A stretch of DNA of 64,000 bases from Fulvia fulva (GCF_020509005.1 NC_063024.1:1054001-1118000), one strand, 5' to 3'. Positions 22,001 through 33,907 are shown, counted from the first letter of the stretch. Numbers and translations are program-made. Notes: generated by a model not told the origin, from the sequence alone.

Positions 22001-23659
22001 GTCCGCGAAAAAGTCGGAGTGCACATATTCGAGCTCAGGTATTGGTGGCGGTGGCTGTTGGCCGCTCGGTGCTGCTTCCACAGCAGCCTCGTTCGCCTTC
22101 TGTTGTTGGATGAGTTTTGGGAGTTGTGACAAGATCATCTCCACGGCCAGGTCCCAGCTCTTCCATAGAGGGTGATCGTGGGTATCGGGTATGTTCGGGT
22201 GGGACACAGGATGGCAGTGGAACATTCGCATCACTCGTTGAGCAAGCAGGAAGTTGCGGAACAGAGCAGCCACCATGAGATCTTGACGGAAGAGCTTCTT
22301 GAACAAAGGCTTGTCCAGGCAGTTCCACGCGATGGTATCGGTAATGGCTGTGAAGATCCAGTTAAGCTCTCCCAGAGGTGTTCTACGCTCGCTAACCTTG
22401 CCAGGAATGTTGCGCGCTTCGGCAAGTGTGACCGTTGAAGTTGAGGATAGAGGATTCTGAAGGATGAAGAAGCGCACAGCCATCATGATCGGAGTCGTGA
22501 GGCATGATGTGAAGAGATCTGCAGGCAGGTCTGGATTTGTCGGCAAGACCTCGTTGTCACGACAAGCAGCAAGGTGTATTGAGTCCTCCCATCGCGGCAG
22601 TGGCTGTCCGGACTGTGCCCTATTCGGGTCGCGCTTCAAGACTTCGGTCTGAGCAGCGCTGTGCTTTCCCGCAGCTTCCAGGAAATGCTGTATGACACCA
22701 CCGGCAGCACTGCAGTCCCACACCCACAGCCCCGGAGCACCCAACCACTCTTGCAAATCCATCAGGCTGATTGGGATATACTGAGTGTAGCTGCGGTTGA
22801 AGCACCACACCTCACCACTTTGCGTCGGCTTTGGTACACCGTGGCCATTGTAGTGGAAGAGAATACGTTCGTTGTGCGCCGTCCTTCTAAGCGACGTTGT
22901 GTACTTCTTCAGCTCTTCGATAGTGGGGTCCAGAATGACCTTGTACCTCGTGCGTAAAGATAGGTTCTCATATTGAGACTGGAGATTCTTTCCAATCTGC
23001 GCGTTTGTGTTGTTCGAGTTCTGATTGCTGCTGTCCGGCGGTACAGGGTCCACCCAGCACTCCAAGCGTGCACATGGGTTCGTCTTGATCACATCCGGCG
23101 GGTCGACTCCGACATTTAGACAAACTGCGAGCAACGCTGAGACTGTCTTCAGGCGGTCCTTCATGCGCCACTCTGTCACCAGCTTCGACGGATTGAACTC
23201 CGGCGGAAGGTTACCAGCCGTCTCATGTCGCTTGTCCTCGTAGTACATGAAGAAGTTCTCGGACAAGTTCTTGGTGACTTCCTCATTCTGCAGTTGTGTA
23301 TGCCAGCCATGGCGCATGTTCAGCTCTTCCTCTTTGCTCACTTCACTTCCATGACGTCCTTGCCGTGGATGTGGTGCACCTTGGCCAAAGTCACTCTTCG
23401 CACGCGACAGTGCCGGCTTGCCAGGTTGGTGGCCATTTGTCGCGTGGATATGCAGAGCGTCGTCGTCGTCGGAATCGCTTTGTTCGCCATAGTTCCCATT
23501 CGCTTGTCCTTTTAGCGAGATTGAGGTTGCGGGTCGGTATAATCGTTCAGAAGCGCCAAAGGACGAGCTCTTGTCATGGTGCCGGGGAAAGAGCTCGGCC
23601 TCGTCCAGGACAGGCTGCGGATGTTTGCCATTCACCTCGTTCATAGCACCGCGCGTCAT
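19088..23659 (-). CDS. KOG1: Raptor/KOG1, TORC1 subunit
   Basis: Intact frame of about 1,520 residues, close to yeast KOG1. It is the substrate-recruiting scaffold of TOR complex 1, which sits on the vacuole and couples nutrients to growth. After a disordered 130 residues comes the raptor N-terminal caspase-like domain: FMYYEDKRHE, WRMKDRLKTVSALLAVCLNVG, HYNGHGVP near residue 280 and WVWDCSAAGG near residue 324. A HEAT-like helical middle follows (LRQFSLLCLSNLCRDF; ARNAGVVVDYTLNALLE), then a Ser/Pro linker with SRRPSRDF and TGTPYRSRPLTP, then a C-terminal WD40 propeller (FENHLVTSDDRDSIAVWDW; GGIRLWDIR; ATGGRDHTIRVYST). I start at ATG 23657-23659. The frame stays open without ATG up to 23738, so an upstream exon supplying the true N-terminus is possible. 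Confidence 0.95.
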   Translation of the reverse strand: MTRGAMNEVNGKHPQPVLDEAELFPRHHDKSSSFGASERLYRPATSISLKGQANGNYGEQSDSDDDDALHIHATNGHQPGKPALSRAKSDFGQGAPHPRQGRHGSEVSKEEELNMRHGWHTQLQNEEVTKNLSENFFMYYEDKRHETAGNLPPEFNPSKLVTEWRMKDRLKTVSALLAVCLNVGVDPPDVIKTNPCARLECWVDPVPPDSSNQNSNNTNAQIGKNLQSQYENLSLRTRYKVILDPTIEELKKYTTSLRRTAHNERILFHYNGHGVPKPTQSGEVWCFNRSYTQYIPISLMDLQEWLGAPGLWVWDCSAAGGVIQHFLEAAGKHSAAQTEVLKRDPNRAQSGQPLPRWEDSIHLAACRDNEVLPTNPDLPADLFTSCLTTPIMMAVRFFILQNPLSSTSTVTLAEARNIPGKVSERRTPLGELNWIFTAITDTIAWNCLDKPLFKKLFRQDLMVAALFRNFLLAQRVMRMFHCHPVSHPNIPDTHDHPLWKSWDLAVEMILSQLPKLIQQQKANEAAVEAAPSGQQPPPPIPELEYVHSDFFADQLSAFEVYLSSAPSNPGAAGYAKPPEQLPIVLQVLLSQVHRLRALVLLSKFLDLGPWAVNLALSIGIFPYVLKLLQSQALELKAPMVFIWARILAVDQTCQNDLLKDQGFAYFTNILVTTSGIPIGNVAEHRAMCTFVIAMFCKDFGQGRNACMTNNPELVDNCLQHLSDMENPLLRQFSLLCLSNLCRDFPPAREAYILQGAHERICDRSHDPVPEVRVACLNALASFIATQDIEQRDTVELEEIIVGIVCSMGMDGSIMVRKELTIFYSEYVKKYEKRFITTAWEQLLEEQDKKQGKAPNEDDFVPGSDVPGLNGGINGVKSHQRSVSANIPRSTDAAPVFIKPTMRTEYSKRTVYRAVWRQLMSLSADPHPEVARNAGVVVDYTLNALLESPLGPHAEALLDLIQLQRPVNGGPKLSVTPAAEIMSRRPSRDFGRPETPPSPASSTATKPDGYFALSRTASVAAAMKNLIGWGPKTPGDTPSTPSSPTHARRSSVYSTTGTPYRSRPLTPADAAQLPPDLLDNIPGPPHQMAAPVPPTPYYKGRDGKELPRLPLRSDFFDWSASYFREPQMRPSEADEPGSKDYNERLWRRNRNDKIIASTQPLKEAASSTRWDKPCGFFGIGAAPVKMVFHQFENHLVTSDDRDSIAVWDWHTSQQLNRFSNGNPKGSRVTEVRLINEDDVAMLMIGSSDGVIKIYRHYEDPEEIHHVSSFRALSDLFDSEKGLSSGLVFDWQQGQGRALVAGDDRVVRVWQVGQELCISDIQTRTRSCITSLTSDQVEGNVFVAGFGNGSVKVFDQRLPRSDQMLISWNEHKSWIVGAHLQRGGMRELITAESNGGIRLWDIRMRGSVDSYNPRSARSPRSLRTLSVHEHAPVFATGGRDHTIRVYSTRNISAGRSISSFEPYMSYLRGLNTPRNAPITATAFHPHRMMLACGAVNDGHVNLFKCDVPDYEKKGGVVDEWKSEWD

Positions 23660-23686
23660 TTGGACCAGTGCCTGTGGCAGAGGCAC

Positions 23687-25520
23687 ATAGCGCGGTGACT
23701 TTGAAGGTCGAGGTGGTGGTTGTTGTGAAGCCTGCTGCTATGCTGCCACCACTAAGTGTTGTCGGCGGCGTTTGATCTTGTGGCAGTGGTTATGTCAGCC
23801 GCTAGACTAGCCGAAGCTTATAATCTTCGAGAAGCTCTCTCCGAAAGGTCATCCTCTGATCGAACACCAACTTGATCACCGTTCACTATCGGTACATAGC
23901 CTGGGCTATACATGGCTTGCATATGCTTCATGAAGATGATCTGAAGCATTTCGTCATGCTATCATGAGACGTGGTCCCGATGCACTGTCACGAACGAACG
24001 TTTGCGGGTTTGCAGTCCTCTCGAAATACCTTATGCCTCTGGTTATGACAGTCTGCTGCACCTATGCATAGCTCGCACAACGCGTTATACGACCCTATGA
24101 GGTCCGCAGGTGTCATGCAAGATGTGACGTCTCACGCTCTCATGGCCTGACCAGCAATTTGAGCCTCATTGGCCATGCGCCTGGAGAGGCAGGGGCGATG
24201 TCAACCACCAATATACATACAGAGATCGTTTGGCTCATCGGTCACAAGCGATATGTGCCAACCAGAGTCAAAGCACTGCGGCCGGAAGTCATCGTGTTGG
24301 GAAGGTGTTCGCATGGCATAGTTCTATGCGCATGAATCTTCATGCTGCCTGCTCGACTCAGGTCCATGCGTGACTTGACAAATGCAGTTCCAGTCGACGC
24401 TTGGCGGCCCGAACGCATTGTCAGAGAGAACGACTCACCGTCTAGAGTAGGAGGTATCTACGGTATGTAGTTCATCACTACTGCAAAGCACGACACTACA
24501 AGGGCGATTTGGCATGCAGGCTGCACTACACCGCCCTGTATTTCTGATTTGCGGAGAAGTCTCCAGTCCGCTTGGTCAAGGCGTGCATAGAGCTGTTTCG
24601 CGTAATCTGATCATGTGCTCGTGCATCGTAGTCCTTAATCACGTTGTACCGTACCACAAGCCTTGAACGTCCATTGATGTTGATGGGGAAGGGTGAAAGA
24701 TGAGAGGAGATGTTGCAGCATGTGCAAGCTGTTTTTAGTTGATCGGCCCGCATGGGAGCGTCACTTTTCGCGTCGGCATACTTCTACAGTATCCCCTGAG
24801 GCTCCTGCGGAGCGGCGTTTCAAGTGGCTGCCGAGGGTGCCTGGAGTCTGCATCGACTGTGCACAGAGCGAATTGCTCGACGGCGTTTGGACAGGCGGTG
24901 ACACAAAGACGGGGGTGTAGACAGCAGCAGTAGTGCGCGTGCTCGTAGTGTAGCTTAGGATGAGAAACCATGCGTCCAATGGTGAAGAGCAACGTTGTCT
25001 ACATGTAGTAGTTGCACGATCCCACATCTCAAGATCTGGGTCCTGCTGCGCGGCCAAGCGTAAACGCCTCCACAGCCCGCCAACGGCCTCTCCTGGAACT
25101 TTGGTTCGTCCTTCGCACCCGGTCTGTTCTGAACGGCGACAAATCTGTGTCTGTGTCCACCATCCAGTCACCCAACATCGCACCATACGCGCGACAACAT
25201 CTGGAGCGAATACGCTGCGGCGTCGCATACAGTCCATCGAGGAGGCGTCGCATGTTTGCTGCTGGGCACGGTAGCTCCGCAGTACCAAGGCTCCGCATTG
25301 CCAGCCTCTGTGCATCCGGGTCGACTACGAGGCATTCAACCCACCAGCCATCCGCAACGCGACATCGCGGCACACGCCGACCTCCATACACACGACACTC
25401 GTTTTCGCGCTGTGCAGCATCGCGCGTCGACTGGATGACTGCGACGTAGACCTGTCGCCTGACGCACTCGGCACCTCCTGGAACAATTGACGCGCATATA
25501 CACCTCCAAACACGGCCGAC
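23687..25520. promoter_or_regulatory. Long divergent intergenic region between KOG1 and the kelch gene
   Basis: A 1.8-kb gap between two divergent housekeeping genes. It should hold both promoters and long 5' leaders, and may hold an upstream exon of KOG1. Open frames here (for example 24761-25315 reverse) overlap on both strands and have no family signature. Confidence 0.4.
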
Positions 25521-28500
25521 ATGTCGTTCCTGTTCAAGTCGTCCAAACAGAAAGGCGCCTCTGGGCCCAATGTAGCGCCCACGTCAGCAGCCGGCATGAA
25601 AGGACAGGCCGGAGGTATCACGACCGCTCACATTACTGCGCCCAATGGCATGGCCAACACTGGCGCAATGCCCGCATCACCCACCCCGGCCAAGAGCGTG
25701 AACAGCAGCCTCAACTCGATCGATCCGAAGGAGAAGCCAGGCATAGTACCCAGAGCGGCCGACGATCGGGTGGTGGCATTGCGAGAAGACACTCCACAGC
25801 GAGGACCGCCGAGTCCAGAGCAGAAGTCATTGCGAGAAGACAGCAGATCGAATAGCCGGGAGAACGTGAGTATACGACACAATCTCTCGCTGTCTATTCC
25901 TCGACCTTTGTACTGACCCCTCTGCGTAGTCACATCGCATGCAAGTGCAAGGCAGACCCTCTCCAGACCAGTCGCCATATCCCTGGTCGCAACGACGACT
26001 CAACTTCACGGTGTCGCATACGAATCCGTTCCCTCGATATGGCGCAGCAGTCAATGCAACTTCCAGCAAGGATGGCTCGATATACCTGATGGGCGGCTTG
26101 ATCAACGGCAGTACCGTTAAGGGCGATCTGTGGATGGTTGAAGCCGGCTCGCCCCAGATGACCTGTTTTCCAGTCGCGACTACGAGTGAAGGCCCCGGCC
26201 CAAGAGTTGGACATGCTAGCTTGCTGGTAGGCAACGCTTTCATCGTGTTCGGTGGAGACACCAAGATGGACGAGGGCGACATGCTAGATGACACGCTATA
26301 TCTGCTCAATACCTGTAAGTTGTGACAGCGGGCGATGTGGAGTTTACCATTTGCTGACATGAACAGCCACCAAGCAATGGTCGCGAGCGCTACCTGCTGG
26401 CCCACGTCCGCCAGGCCGATACGGCCATACACTGAACATACTGGGCAGCAAGATCTACATCTTCGGTGGTCAAGTCGAAGGCTACTTTTTTAATGACCTA
26501 GTAGCTTTCGACTTGAATGCACTGCAGCAGGCAACGAACAAGTGGGAGGTTCTCATACAAAACACAATCGACGGTGGGCCTCCGCATGGCCAGATCCCTC
26601 CCGCCCGAACGAATCACACGATGATCACTTGGGGCGACAAACTATATCTCTTCGGAGGCACAGACGGTGTACAATGGTTCAATGACGTCTGGTCATACTC
26701 GCCGCACTCGAATTCTTGGACACAGCAGGAGTGTATAGGGTACATTCCAGCAGCACGAGAAGGACATGCAGCGTCGTTGGTCGGAGACGTCATGTACATA
26801 TTCGGCGGTCGAACAGAGGAAGGAACCGATCTGGGCGATCTTGCGGCGTTTCGAATCAGCTCGCGAAGATGGTACACATTCCAGAACATGGGACCAAGTC
26901 CTTCACCGCGATCTGGTCACAGCATGACCACCGTCGGCAAGCAAATCATGGTATTGGCGGGGGAGCCTAGCAGCGCTCCGAGGGATCCCATCGAGCTTGG
27001 CCTGGCGTACGTCCTCGATACGAGTAAGATCCGGTATCCTCCAGACTCGGCCTCGCAGCAGTCTTCGAACGAGCGGATACAAGGAACACGGCGGCCCAGT
27101 GGCGAGCGAGTCATGTCTCCTGCTCAGCAGAACAGAGGGCCTCCACGAGAGCTGATGGAGCGTGAGCGCAGCGACAGTGCAAACAGGATACGCTCACCTG
27201 ATGGTTCGCGGCCGCCGCAGCGTTTACTAAATCAGCTACCCGCACCCGCACCTACTGGACCACCTCCCCAAGCACCAAGGCAGGCGCCCAACGGCACGAT
27301 GCCGGCTGCACGGCAACCAACCAGACCACAGGAGCGTGCCTTCAGCCCGAATGCTGAGAATGAGCGGCCGCAGAGATTCGAGAACACCATTGCAGAAACG
27401 ACTCGCGATGTGACGGTGCCACAAAGCAAGCTGCCGACATCGCCTACATTCGATTCTGAGGGTGGCTACTACGACAACGAGCCGCAGCCCGAACCGCAGC
27501 CCACTCGACAGCCGGCGACGTATCAACCTCCCCAAACATACCAGCCCTCGCAACAACCACAGGCTTCACAACCATATGGGCGCACAAGCTCTCGAGCACA
27601 GCAGACTCGACAGCCTGAACGATTTGACGAGACGCCGCGCCCATCTACGGACACACAAGATGCGGCGTCACTGCCCAAGGTTCGACAATTGTCAGAGGAG
27701 CCCGAAGGTCCCCAAGATTCTGGCATTGGTTCATCGCCGGCACTTGTCCACCAACACGACCAGATGCAGCGAGAGCTAGAGCAGGTTAAAAAGCAGAACG
27801 AGTGGTATGCGTCTGAACTTGCGCTTGCCCGGAAGGCTGGCTACCAGGCTCGATCGGCTGAGTCACCTGTATTCGATGAGCGTGCTGGTGAAAGCTTTGG
27901 CGAGGACGACAGACCTCTCATTGAGGCGCTGCTCAAGATGCGTGCCGAGCTCGCCAGGGTGCAAGAGACAATTGACGAGCAAGCAAAGCAGGCCGGCGAG
28001 CGCATTGCCCAGATCGAAAAGGAGCGTGACACTGCCATCAACGAAGCAGTGTTTGCGAAAGCAAAGCTTGCCGGACAAGGGAGTCTCAAACCAGACGGGG
28101 ACAGCAGAAGCATCGATCGCAGTGACGACATTAGTCGCCGACTGGCCTCATCCATTGAGGCGCAGCGCGAGCTCAGTACCCGAATCGACGGTCTCATCCG
28201 AGAAGTCGAGACTGAGAAGAGGCTGCGAGAGCAGTTTGAGGACACTGCCAATGCCGCTCAGGCAAGAGTGGCTGAACTTGACGCTTATCGCCAACAGAAC
28301 AGCGCCCAGGTCGAGAGCCTCAAAGCTGAACTGCACGAAGCGCAACGAGAAGCACGTGAAGCGACGGCGAATCATAACGAGATCCTTTCGCAGCACCGAC
28401 TACTGAGCGTAGACAAGGACGAGCTGAGCAGAAAGCTCGAAGACGTGTCAGGAAGTGGCGAAAGCCACACATCGATGCTGATGTCTCTTCGATCTGCTGT

Positions 28501-30313
28501 CACGGCTTCAACGGAGAAGGCGGATCTGCTGGAGAGACAACTTGAGGAAGAGCGTGGCCACAAGTCAGACATCGAACGCAGCCTGCGAGAATTAAGGTCA
28601 CAGCACGAGTCTCGATCCGCCGAACTGGGGTCTGTGACACGCCGCTTGCGAGGAGCGGAAGAGCTGGCACAGAAGCATGCAGAGGAAGCTCGTACGCATC
28701 GTGAGGCGGTCATTGTTGGTCTTGGCAAGATTTCGGAACGTGAGGTCAACCCTGCAGCTGCAAATGATGAGCGCATTACTATTTTGCAGGAGCAAGTCGA
28801 AGCTGCGAACGCTATGGTGCGTCAGAACCAAGCTGCGGCTGATGCTGCGTCTGAAAAGCTGCGCCGCGCCGAGGAGCGTATTGCTGGTCTCGAGGCCTAC
28901 CAAGAACAAGCCAGCCGTGAAGGCCTCTCCATCAGGAAGCAACTCTCAACTACGATGAAAGAGAACCAAATCTTGACTGCAGAGAAGTCGGTGCTGGAAC
29001 AGAAGCTTGAGCGACACATGCTCGAGACTAATGCTCTCTCTGTGCAGTACGGCTCGCTCAAGGACATTCTTGGAGACCGTGGAGTCAGCGCTGCAGAGAA
29101 GCGCCGTAGCAGGGCACTTGACTCGCCCAGCAGCGCACGCTTCAGTACGCCAGATCTACATCGCGTGCGTGACCTCGAACAGCAATTGGAGAATAGCCAG
29201 AAGAACCACGAGGAGCTCAAGCAACACTTCGAGGAGATCAACGAGCGCAGTGATAAGACGAAGCGCGACTATGAAGAGAAGCTCACTGCTCTTGACAATG
29301 ATCACCAGGCCGCGGTCAAATATCTTCGCGGCACGGAGAAAATGCTTTCCAAGATGAAGCAGGAGCTGCAACGCGTCAAGAATGAGAATGGCGACCTCAA
29401 GAAGAAGCTTGATAAGGCCAAAGACGATGTGGGAACCAGCAGGCAAGCTACACCTGACAATCGCTCCCCTGCGGAATGGGAAGCTGAGAGGACGAGGCTC
29501 AGGGAAGAGTTTGCTACCACTCAGTCAAGCTTGCAGACGTCAGTCGCTGAGCTCGAGAAGAAGATTGACACCATGCAAGAGCACATGCAGAGCACCGAGA
29601 GAGAACTGCAGCAGGCGAGAACATCGCACACCTCTGCGCAAAGCGACCTCAAGGCTCTGCAGGAATCGCACACCTCTTCTCGTAGCGACATCGAGCGTCT
29701 GCAAAAGGAGAACTCGGCACTTGAAGAGCGCGCCAAGGACGCTGAGAACAAGGTCCAACTACTTCTGGACCAGGTCGAGTCCAGCGTGGACAATTACCGC
29801 CGACAATCGCGCATGAGCGCTTCTACGACACCTGTCCTGAATGGCACTGCTCACGCTCGTCCTCCCAGCATCAGCGAGGCGAGTGAAGCTTCACAATCAA
29901 TCGTGAAAGGCCACACGAGGAACACCTCCGGCGTCTCCGCCAGCGGAGACAGCAACTATTCCGGCACAGCACATTCAGAATCCGGAGAAGGTCGCAACTC
30001 GATGGCCCTCGACTCCCTCGCCAGCGAACTCGACGCGCTGCGCACACATTGGGAGACAACCAACAAGAACTACCGCCTATCGGACAAGTTCGACTTTGAG
30101 CGAACACTCACAGCCACATCCGCCAACACTGCCGGCGGGCTGGCGGACTGGCGACGAGGGCTAGAGATTGACGATGACGATGAGACGAGGCCTGGCACGT
30201 CCGAGGGTGCGTCGACATCAAAGGGTAGCCGTGATAGCAGAGAGGACATGCCCACGCCTACTGCTGCGCAAGCTACCTCTGGCCTTAACGATGACATCCG
30301 GCGCGCACCATAG
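25521..30313 (+). CDS. Kelch-repeat cell-end marker, Tea1/Kel1-like
   Basis: Three exons, 25521-25865, 25930-26314 and 26367-30313, join in phase to 1,558 residues. The first intron is 64 bases (GTGAGT, ACTGACC branch, TAG) and the second 52 bases (GTAAGT, GCTGAC branch, CAG). After a disordered N-terminus, about six kelch repeats occupy residues 135-430 (IYLMGGLIN, AFIVFGGDT, IYIFGGQVEG, LYLFGGTDG, MYIFGGRTE, IMVLAGEP). A Pro/Gln-rich linker follows, then a very long coiled coil from about residue 660 to 1,420 (heptads from QRELEQVKKQNEWYASELA on), then a Ser-rich tail. This is the layout of Tea1 (fission yeast) and TeaA (Aspergillus), carried on microtubule plus ends to the growing tip to mark polarity; Kel1 is the budding-yeast relative. 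Fully intact. Confidence 0.93.
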
Positions 30314-32273
30314 CGCGTTCTGAGTAGAGAACACGCCACCAATATCACGATCATGATCAACACACCACTGTATGTTTTGTTTGTTGTATTTTCCGGCAAG
30401 GAAGCAATTATCAATACCCCTACGCTATGACAAGGAACAGGACCGGCGCGCGAAGGGGAAAGGGCGTATAATGTGTGTTTTTCTGGGTTTGCACCGACCA
30501 CGTTGGAGAAGGGCGTGAAATGCTGTTCTGCTGGTCTGCTTTTTCTGTTTCTGGTTCCTGCTGCTGCTGCAACGTTTGTTGTTGTTGTTGTTATTGTTGT
30601 TGTTGTGAGATAATATACCCTGCTTGCGCTGCGTACTGGTCTCCACAGGAGATGAGACATGAGATCAGGAGGATTCTGAGTACGGGATATGCACTGGACT
30701 AGGGTAGGGAGGGATGAATGGATGAGTGGATATGGTGGGAAGGAGGGGTGGAGGCTGTTGGGGTGTGTATAGTAAGATAGACTTGAATGAGAGTTGTTCT
30801 GGTCATCTTTTGAAGCGTTGTGAACGTGATCAAAAAGTACTGAGCTGGGTGAGGGATGATGGAGGATGGAAAGGGGCAAAGAGAGGTAAAACAACAGGTC
30901 AAGGCACAATTGCTGCACCGATGTCAGAATCAATCCATGTCCTGGAAGGCATAGAACGTGACGTCGGCGTCCACTCACATGATACGTATCGTCGTCCTCT
31001 GACGCGTTACGATTGAGCCGTTGAGCCTTGATCTGTTGTCGAAAGCAGCCAGTATTTGCTTCTACATGTACGTTCTCGTGACATGTGATCGCCATAGCTT
31101 TACCGATAGTCATCAGCGGACTTCATCGCATGAAGAGATGCCTATGACTACAAGTTATACATCTCGACCTGTGATGGCTAGCTCGCGACATCCATCCAAG
31201 GCTCAGTGGCTTAGTCGTAGTGTTCATTGGGCCTTGGGTGGTTGTTCTGTCTTTTTGCTTGACTCCGTAGATGTCATACACATTAGATGCAAAGGTACGA
31301 CTGCAATGGTATGATGATGGGGGACATGTTGGCATGGATGAGTGCTTAGGGTTGAGGTAGTATGCCGAAACAACTGATGGGACAAAATCGTGAAATGTTA
31401 TATTGAGCTTGAAGCAGCATCTCTTGTGTCTTTCCGTCCACTGACGGCTTTACGGCATTCCTGTGCACAGTAGAACAGGAGCTCAATCTATCATCTAGCA
31501 ATATTGCCCCTGCAGTAGAATGTGCAGCGAGTGATCCAACGATAAGTACCTCTTCACGGCATCCAGACGCACGACGTTACCATAGAATCGCCCCGGCACC
31601 GAGAACTGCTGCGATCGAGCCCAGACTGTACCACAACGCGGGTGGATCGATATGGCTTCCTTCTGGATGCCTACAAGTGTATTGCACTGCAACACTTGAG
31701 AAATTACCTCAGCCGCCTCTTTAGTATCCATTCTCTGGGCAGACCTTCCTTCCAAGTCAACACCATGGCCTCTCTTCATCTCGCTGTTATTGGCCTAGCT
31801 TGGAAGTGCAGAGGCTGGACTTGGACTTCTTCTGGACTAGCAACGATATCGTTTAGCAGTCACGGACTTTCGATCATGAACTTTCGAGCTTGATGATTGA
31901 ATGCTATGAGGACTGGCGGATAGTATCTCATGATACACATCGGTCGGTCGTGCGTTCATATTATTTTCACTTGCTTCGCAGCATCGCGTCTGTCGTTCGA
32001 AAGATGAAGTCGTCCATGAATGCCGGCTGCATTTCGGAAACAGACATAGAATATGTCGACAGGGATGCCAGGTGCATTCACCTTATTTGTACTTCCAAGC
32101 TTTTCGGCGGTGATGCCACGAGATTAGCTGTAAGCTGCCAATATCCATGTCGACACGAACAATCGATTTCGAAGAGGGTGTCTCGCAGCGTTGGGGATGA
32201 GAGTGCTGCTCTCAAGCGCCTTTTACGGCTGGGTATCAGAACGCATTTCTCATGTCATGTGTATACAATTATA
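30314..32273. other. Intergenic, convergent, no supported gene
   Basis: Almost 2 kb between converging genes. It holds a GTT-rich microsatellite at 30575-30606. The frames at 30070-31113 (reverse) and 31890-32363 (forward) overlap the ends of real genes and show no domain. Confidence 0.4.
30575..30606. repeat. GTT microsatellite
   Basis: Imperfect GTT repeat, ten triplets with one interrupting ATT, in the 3' flank of the kelch gene. It follows a short CTG run at 30558-30570. Confidence 0.8.
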
Positions 32274-33296
32274 CTACAGCGTCGGATCGTACGCTTTACT
32301 CTTCCGCCCAGAGCTGGCCTCCCACCCTGTCCAATTACCCTCGAGTTCATGAACAATGGATGAAGCCGGTACCTCCGCGATCTTGTCCAGACCATTCATC
32401 TCGAAGCGCTCAGTTTGCGGGCTGAGCTCCCGTGTCTGTGTGGAATGCAGACCGGAGGTTCGATGTGCGGCCAACTCGGCTTTGTGGCCGATAAATGTTG
32501 GCGTTATGTGTTTGTGTACAATCGCTTCCTCTGCCTCTTGATCGTGCCTGCGTTCGTCCTGCGTTCGTCTCATCCGCCGCCAGAAGAATGCGATCCATAT
32601 GAAGAGGGAGACGAAGCCGATAAGTGCAAGTACTCCGCCTGTGACTAGTCCCGCCATTTCTCCATTCGACATGCCGGGGCGGTCGTCTTCGCTTTGGCCC
32701 GCGGGTACTATTGGAGGCGCTGTCGCTGTTACTGTGGGCGTCGACGCCGATGTTGCAGATGGGGTAATCGTGGACACAGGCGACTGGACGACGTTGTACT
32801 GTGCTTCGGGTACGTTTGAAAAATCGCCAGAAGCTTCATTGGCACCCTCTAGATATGTCGACTCCGTAGTGCCATTCATGTTGATCAACGTGAACCTCTG
32901 CGAGTAGTTGATGACCTGATCTCCCGTCGTGGTGTTCGAAGTCATCTTGAGGTAGAACCCATTTTGTATGCTTTGCGATATATCCGCAGCGATCTCGTCC
33001 TGGACTGATCCATCGGTAACCGTGCCATTGGGTTTCCCAATCGTTTGTATCACTTCCGAATTGCTTAGCGAATTCCCTCCCACCACCAACTCCAACGTAT
33101 ATGCCACCAGATCGCTCTCGTCAGGGTATCCTCCCGCATCCTGCCATTTTACAGTAATAGGGCCAGCCGGCCATGTCGCTCCTCCAGCAGGGACTGTGAA
33201 GTCGATTCCCAGGCTCGAGGCATTCGATACAAGCAGAAACAAGAACAGAAACAAATGAGTGAATGGTATGCTCGTGGCGTACATGAATGCGATCAT
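32274..33296 (-). CDS. Single-pass surface protein with KRE9/KNH1-like N-terminal domain
   Basis: I start at ATG 33294-33296, where MIAFMYATSIPF and the hydrophobic LFLFLFLLVSN form a signal peptide; the frame is open further up but without such a leader. The 340-residue product has an extracellular domain of the KRE9/KNH1 N-terminal (Ser-Thr-rich wall protein) type: FTVPAGGATWPAGPITVKWQ, then SQSIQNGFYLKMTS and YSQRFTLINM. A Ser/Thr/Pro stalk, a transmembrane helix (GLVTGGVLALIGFVSLFIWIAFFW), a basic stop-transfer patch (RRMRR) and a cytosolic tail of about 100 residues follow. Kre9-type proteins act in beta-1,6-glucan assembly; the membrane anchor and tail here suggest a wall sensor or anchored wall organiser, which is inference. 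Confidence 0.8.
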   Translation of the reverse strand: MIAFMYATSIPFTHLFLFLFLLVSNASSLGIDFTVPAGGATWPAGPITVKWQDAGGYPDESDLVAYTLELVVGGNSLSNSEVIQTIGKPNGTVTDGSVQDEIAADISQSIQNGFYLKMTSNTTTGDQVINYSQRFTLINMNGTTESTYLEGANEASGDFSNVPEAQYNVVQSPVSTITPSATSASTPTVTATAPPIVPAGQSEDDRPGMSNGEMAGLVTGGVLALIGFVSLFIWIAFFWRRMRRTQDERRHDQEAEEAIVHKHITPTFIGHKAELAAHRTSGLHSTQTRELSPQTERFEMNGLDKIAEVPASSIVHELEGNWTGWEASSGRKSKAYDPTL

Positions 33297-33907
33297 GTCA
33301 TAACGAATGGATGGGCCGGTATGGCGCAGTGTACGAGCAATGACGGCTGTGCAAGCGAATCTCACATTGCTGTCGAGGATCGAAAGAACAGCACCAGTGA
33401 TGCCGAACAGGAGGTTCGGTCAAGGTGGGCGCAGCACCAAGGAGATCGTCAGGAACCGCTGTGGGAAGGGCCTTCCTGCGGCCGGAGCCAAGACCCAGGG
33501 TGACGACGCGTCGCAATTGGCTTCTGAAGCATGATTCTTCCTCGTCATCTTCTGATCTCGTCTGCGAATCATTGGCAGCGTCTTGATGATATTGTATTGA
33601 ACACGAGATGAAATGGTGTGTCTCTTGGCTGTAAAGGAGACGGTCGGGTGATCGCCTCCTCGATGCGACCGTATACCACCTGACGAGGGATCAGTTCGAA
33701 CCAAAGAATCAACAACATATGGACGATCCCTGGTCCACGACGCGGCAGTACGTGTTCGGAGATCTTCTGATGTTGTGTTGTTGATGGAAGATGCAAGTAT
33801 GGAGGTCGCAGTCTGAGAAATTCTGGATGTGTCGTACAGAGGAACGCTGATCGCGAACACAGCCCTACAACAAGAACTGAACGCGTCGGAAGAATTACCA
33901 GGGCAAT
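33297..33907. other. Intergenic, no supported gene
   Basis: Spacer of 611 bases between two genes on the same strand. A reverse frame at 33420-33860 begins with GTG and shows no domain, so I leave it out. Confidence 0.4.

Noticed and set aside
24761..25315. 184-codon reverse frame in the KOG1/kelch gap
   Set aside because: Several overlapping frames on both strands are equally long here, as in non-coding GC-rich leaders.
30070..31113. 347-codon reverse frame overlapping the kelch gene end
   Set aside because: Lies antisense to the kelch coding region at one end and in repeat-rich 3' flank at the other; low-complexity content and no domain.
31890..32363. 157-codon forward frame
   Set aside because: Runs into the 3' end of the KRE9-like gene on the other strand; no family resemblance.
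33420..33860. 146-codon reverse frame between two surface-protein genes
   Set aside because: Starts with GTG, Arg/Ser/Thr-rich without domains, and could not be joined as an exon to either neighbour.
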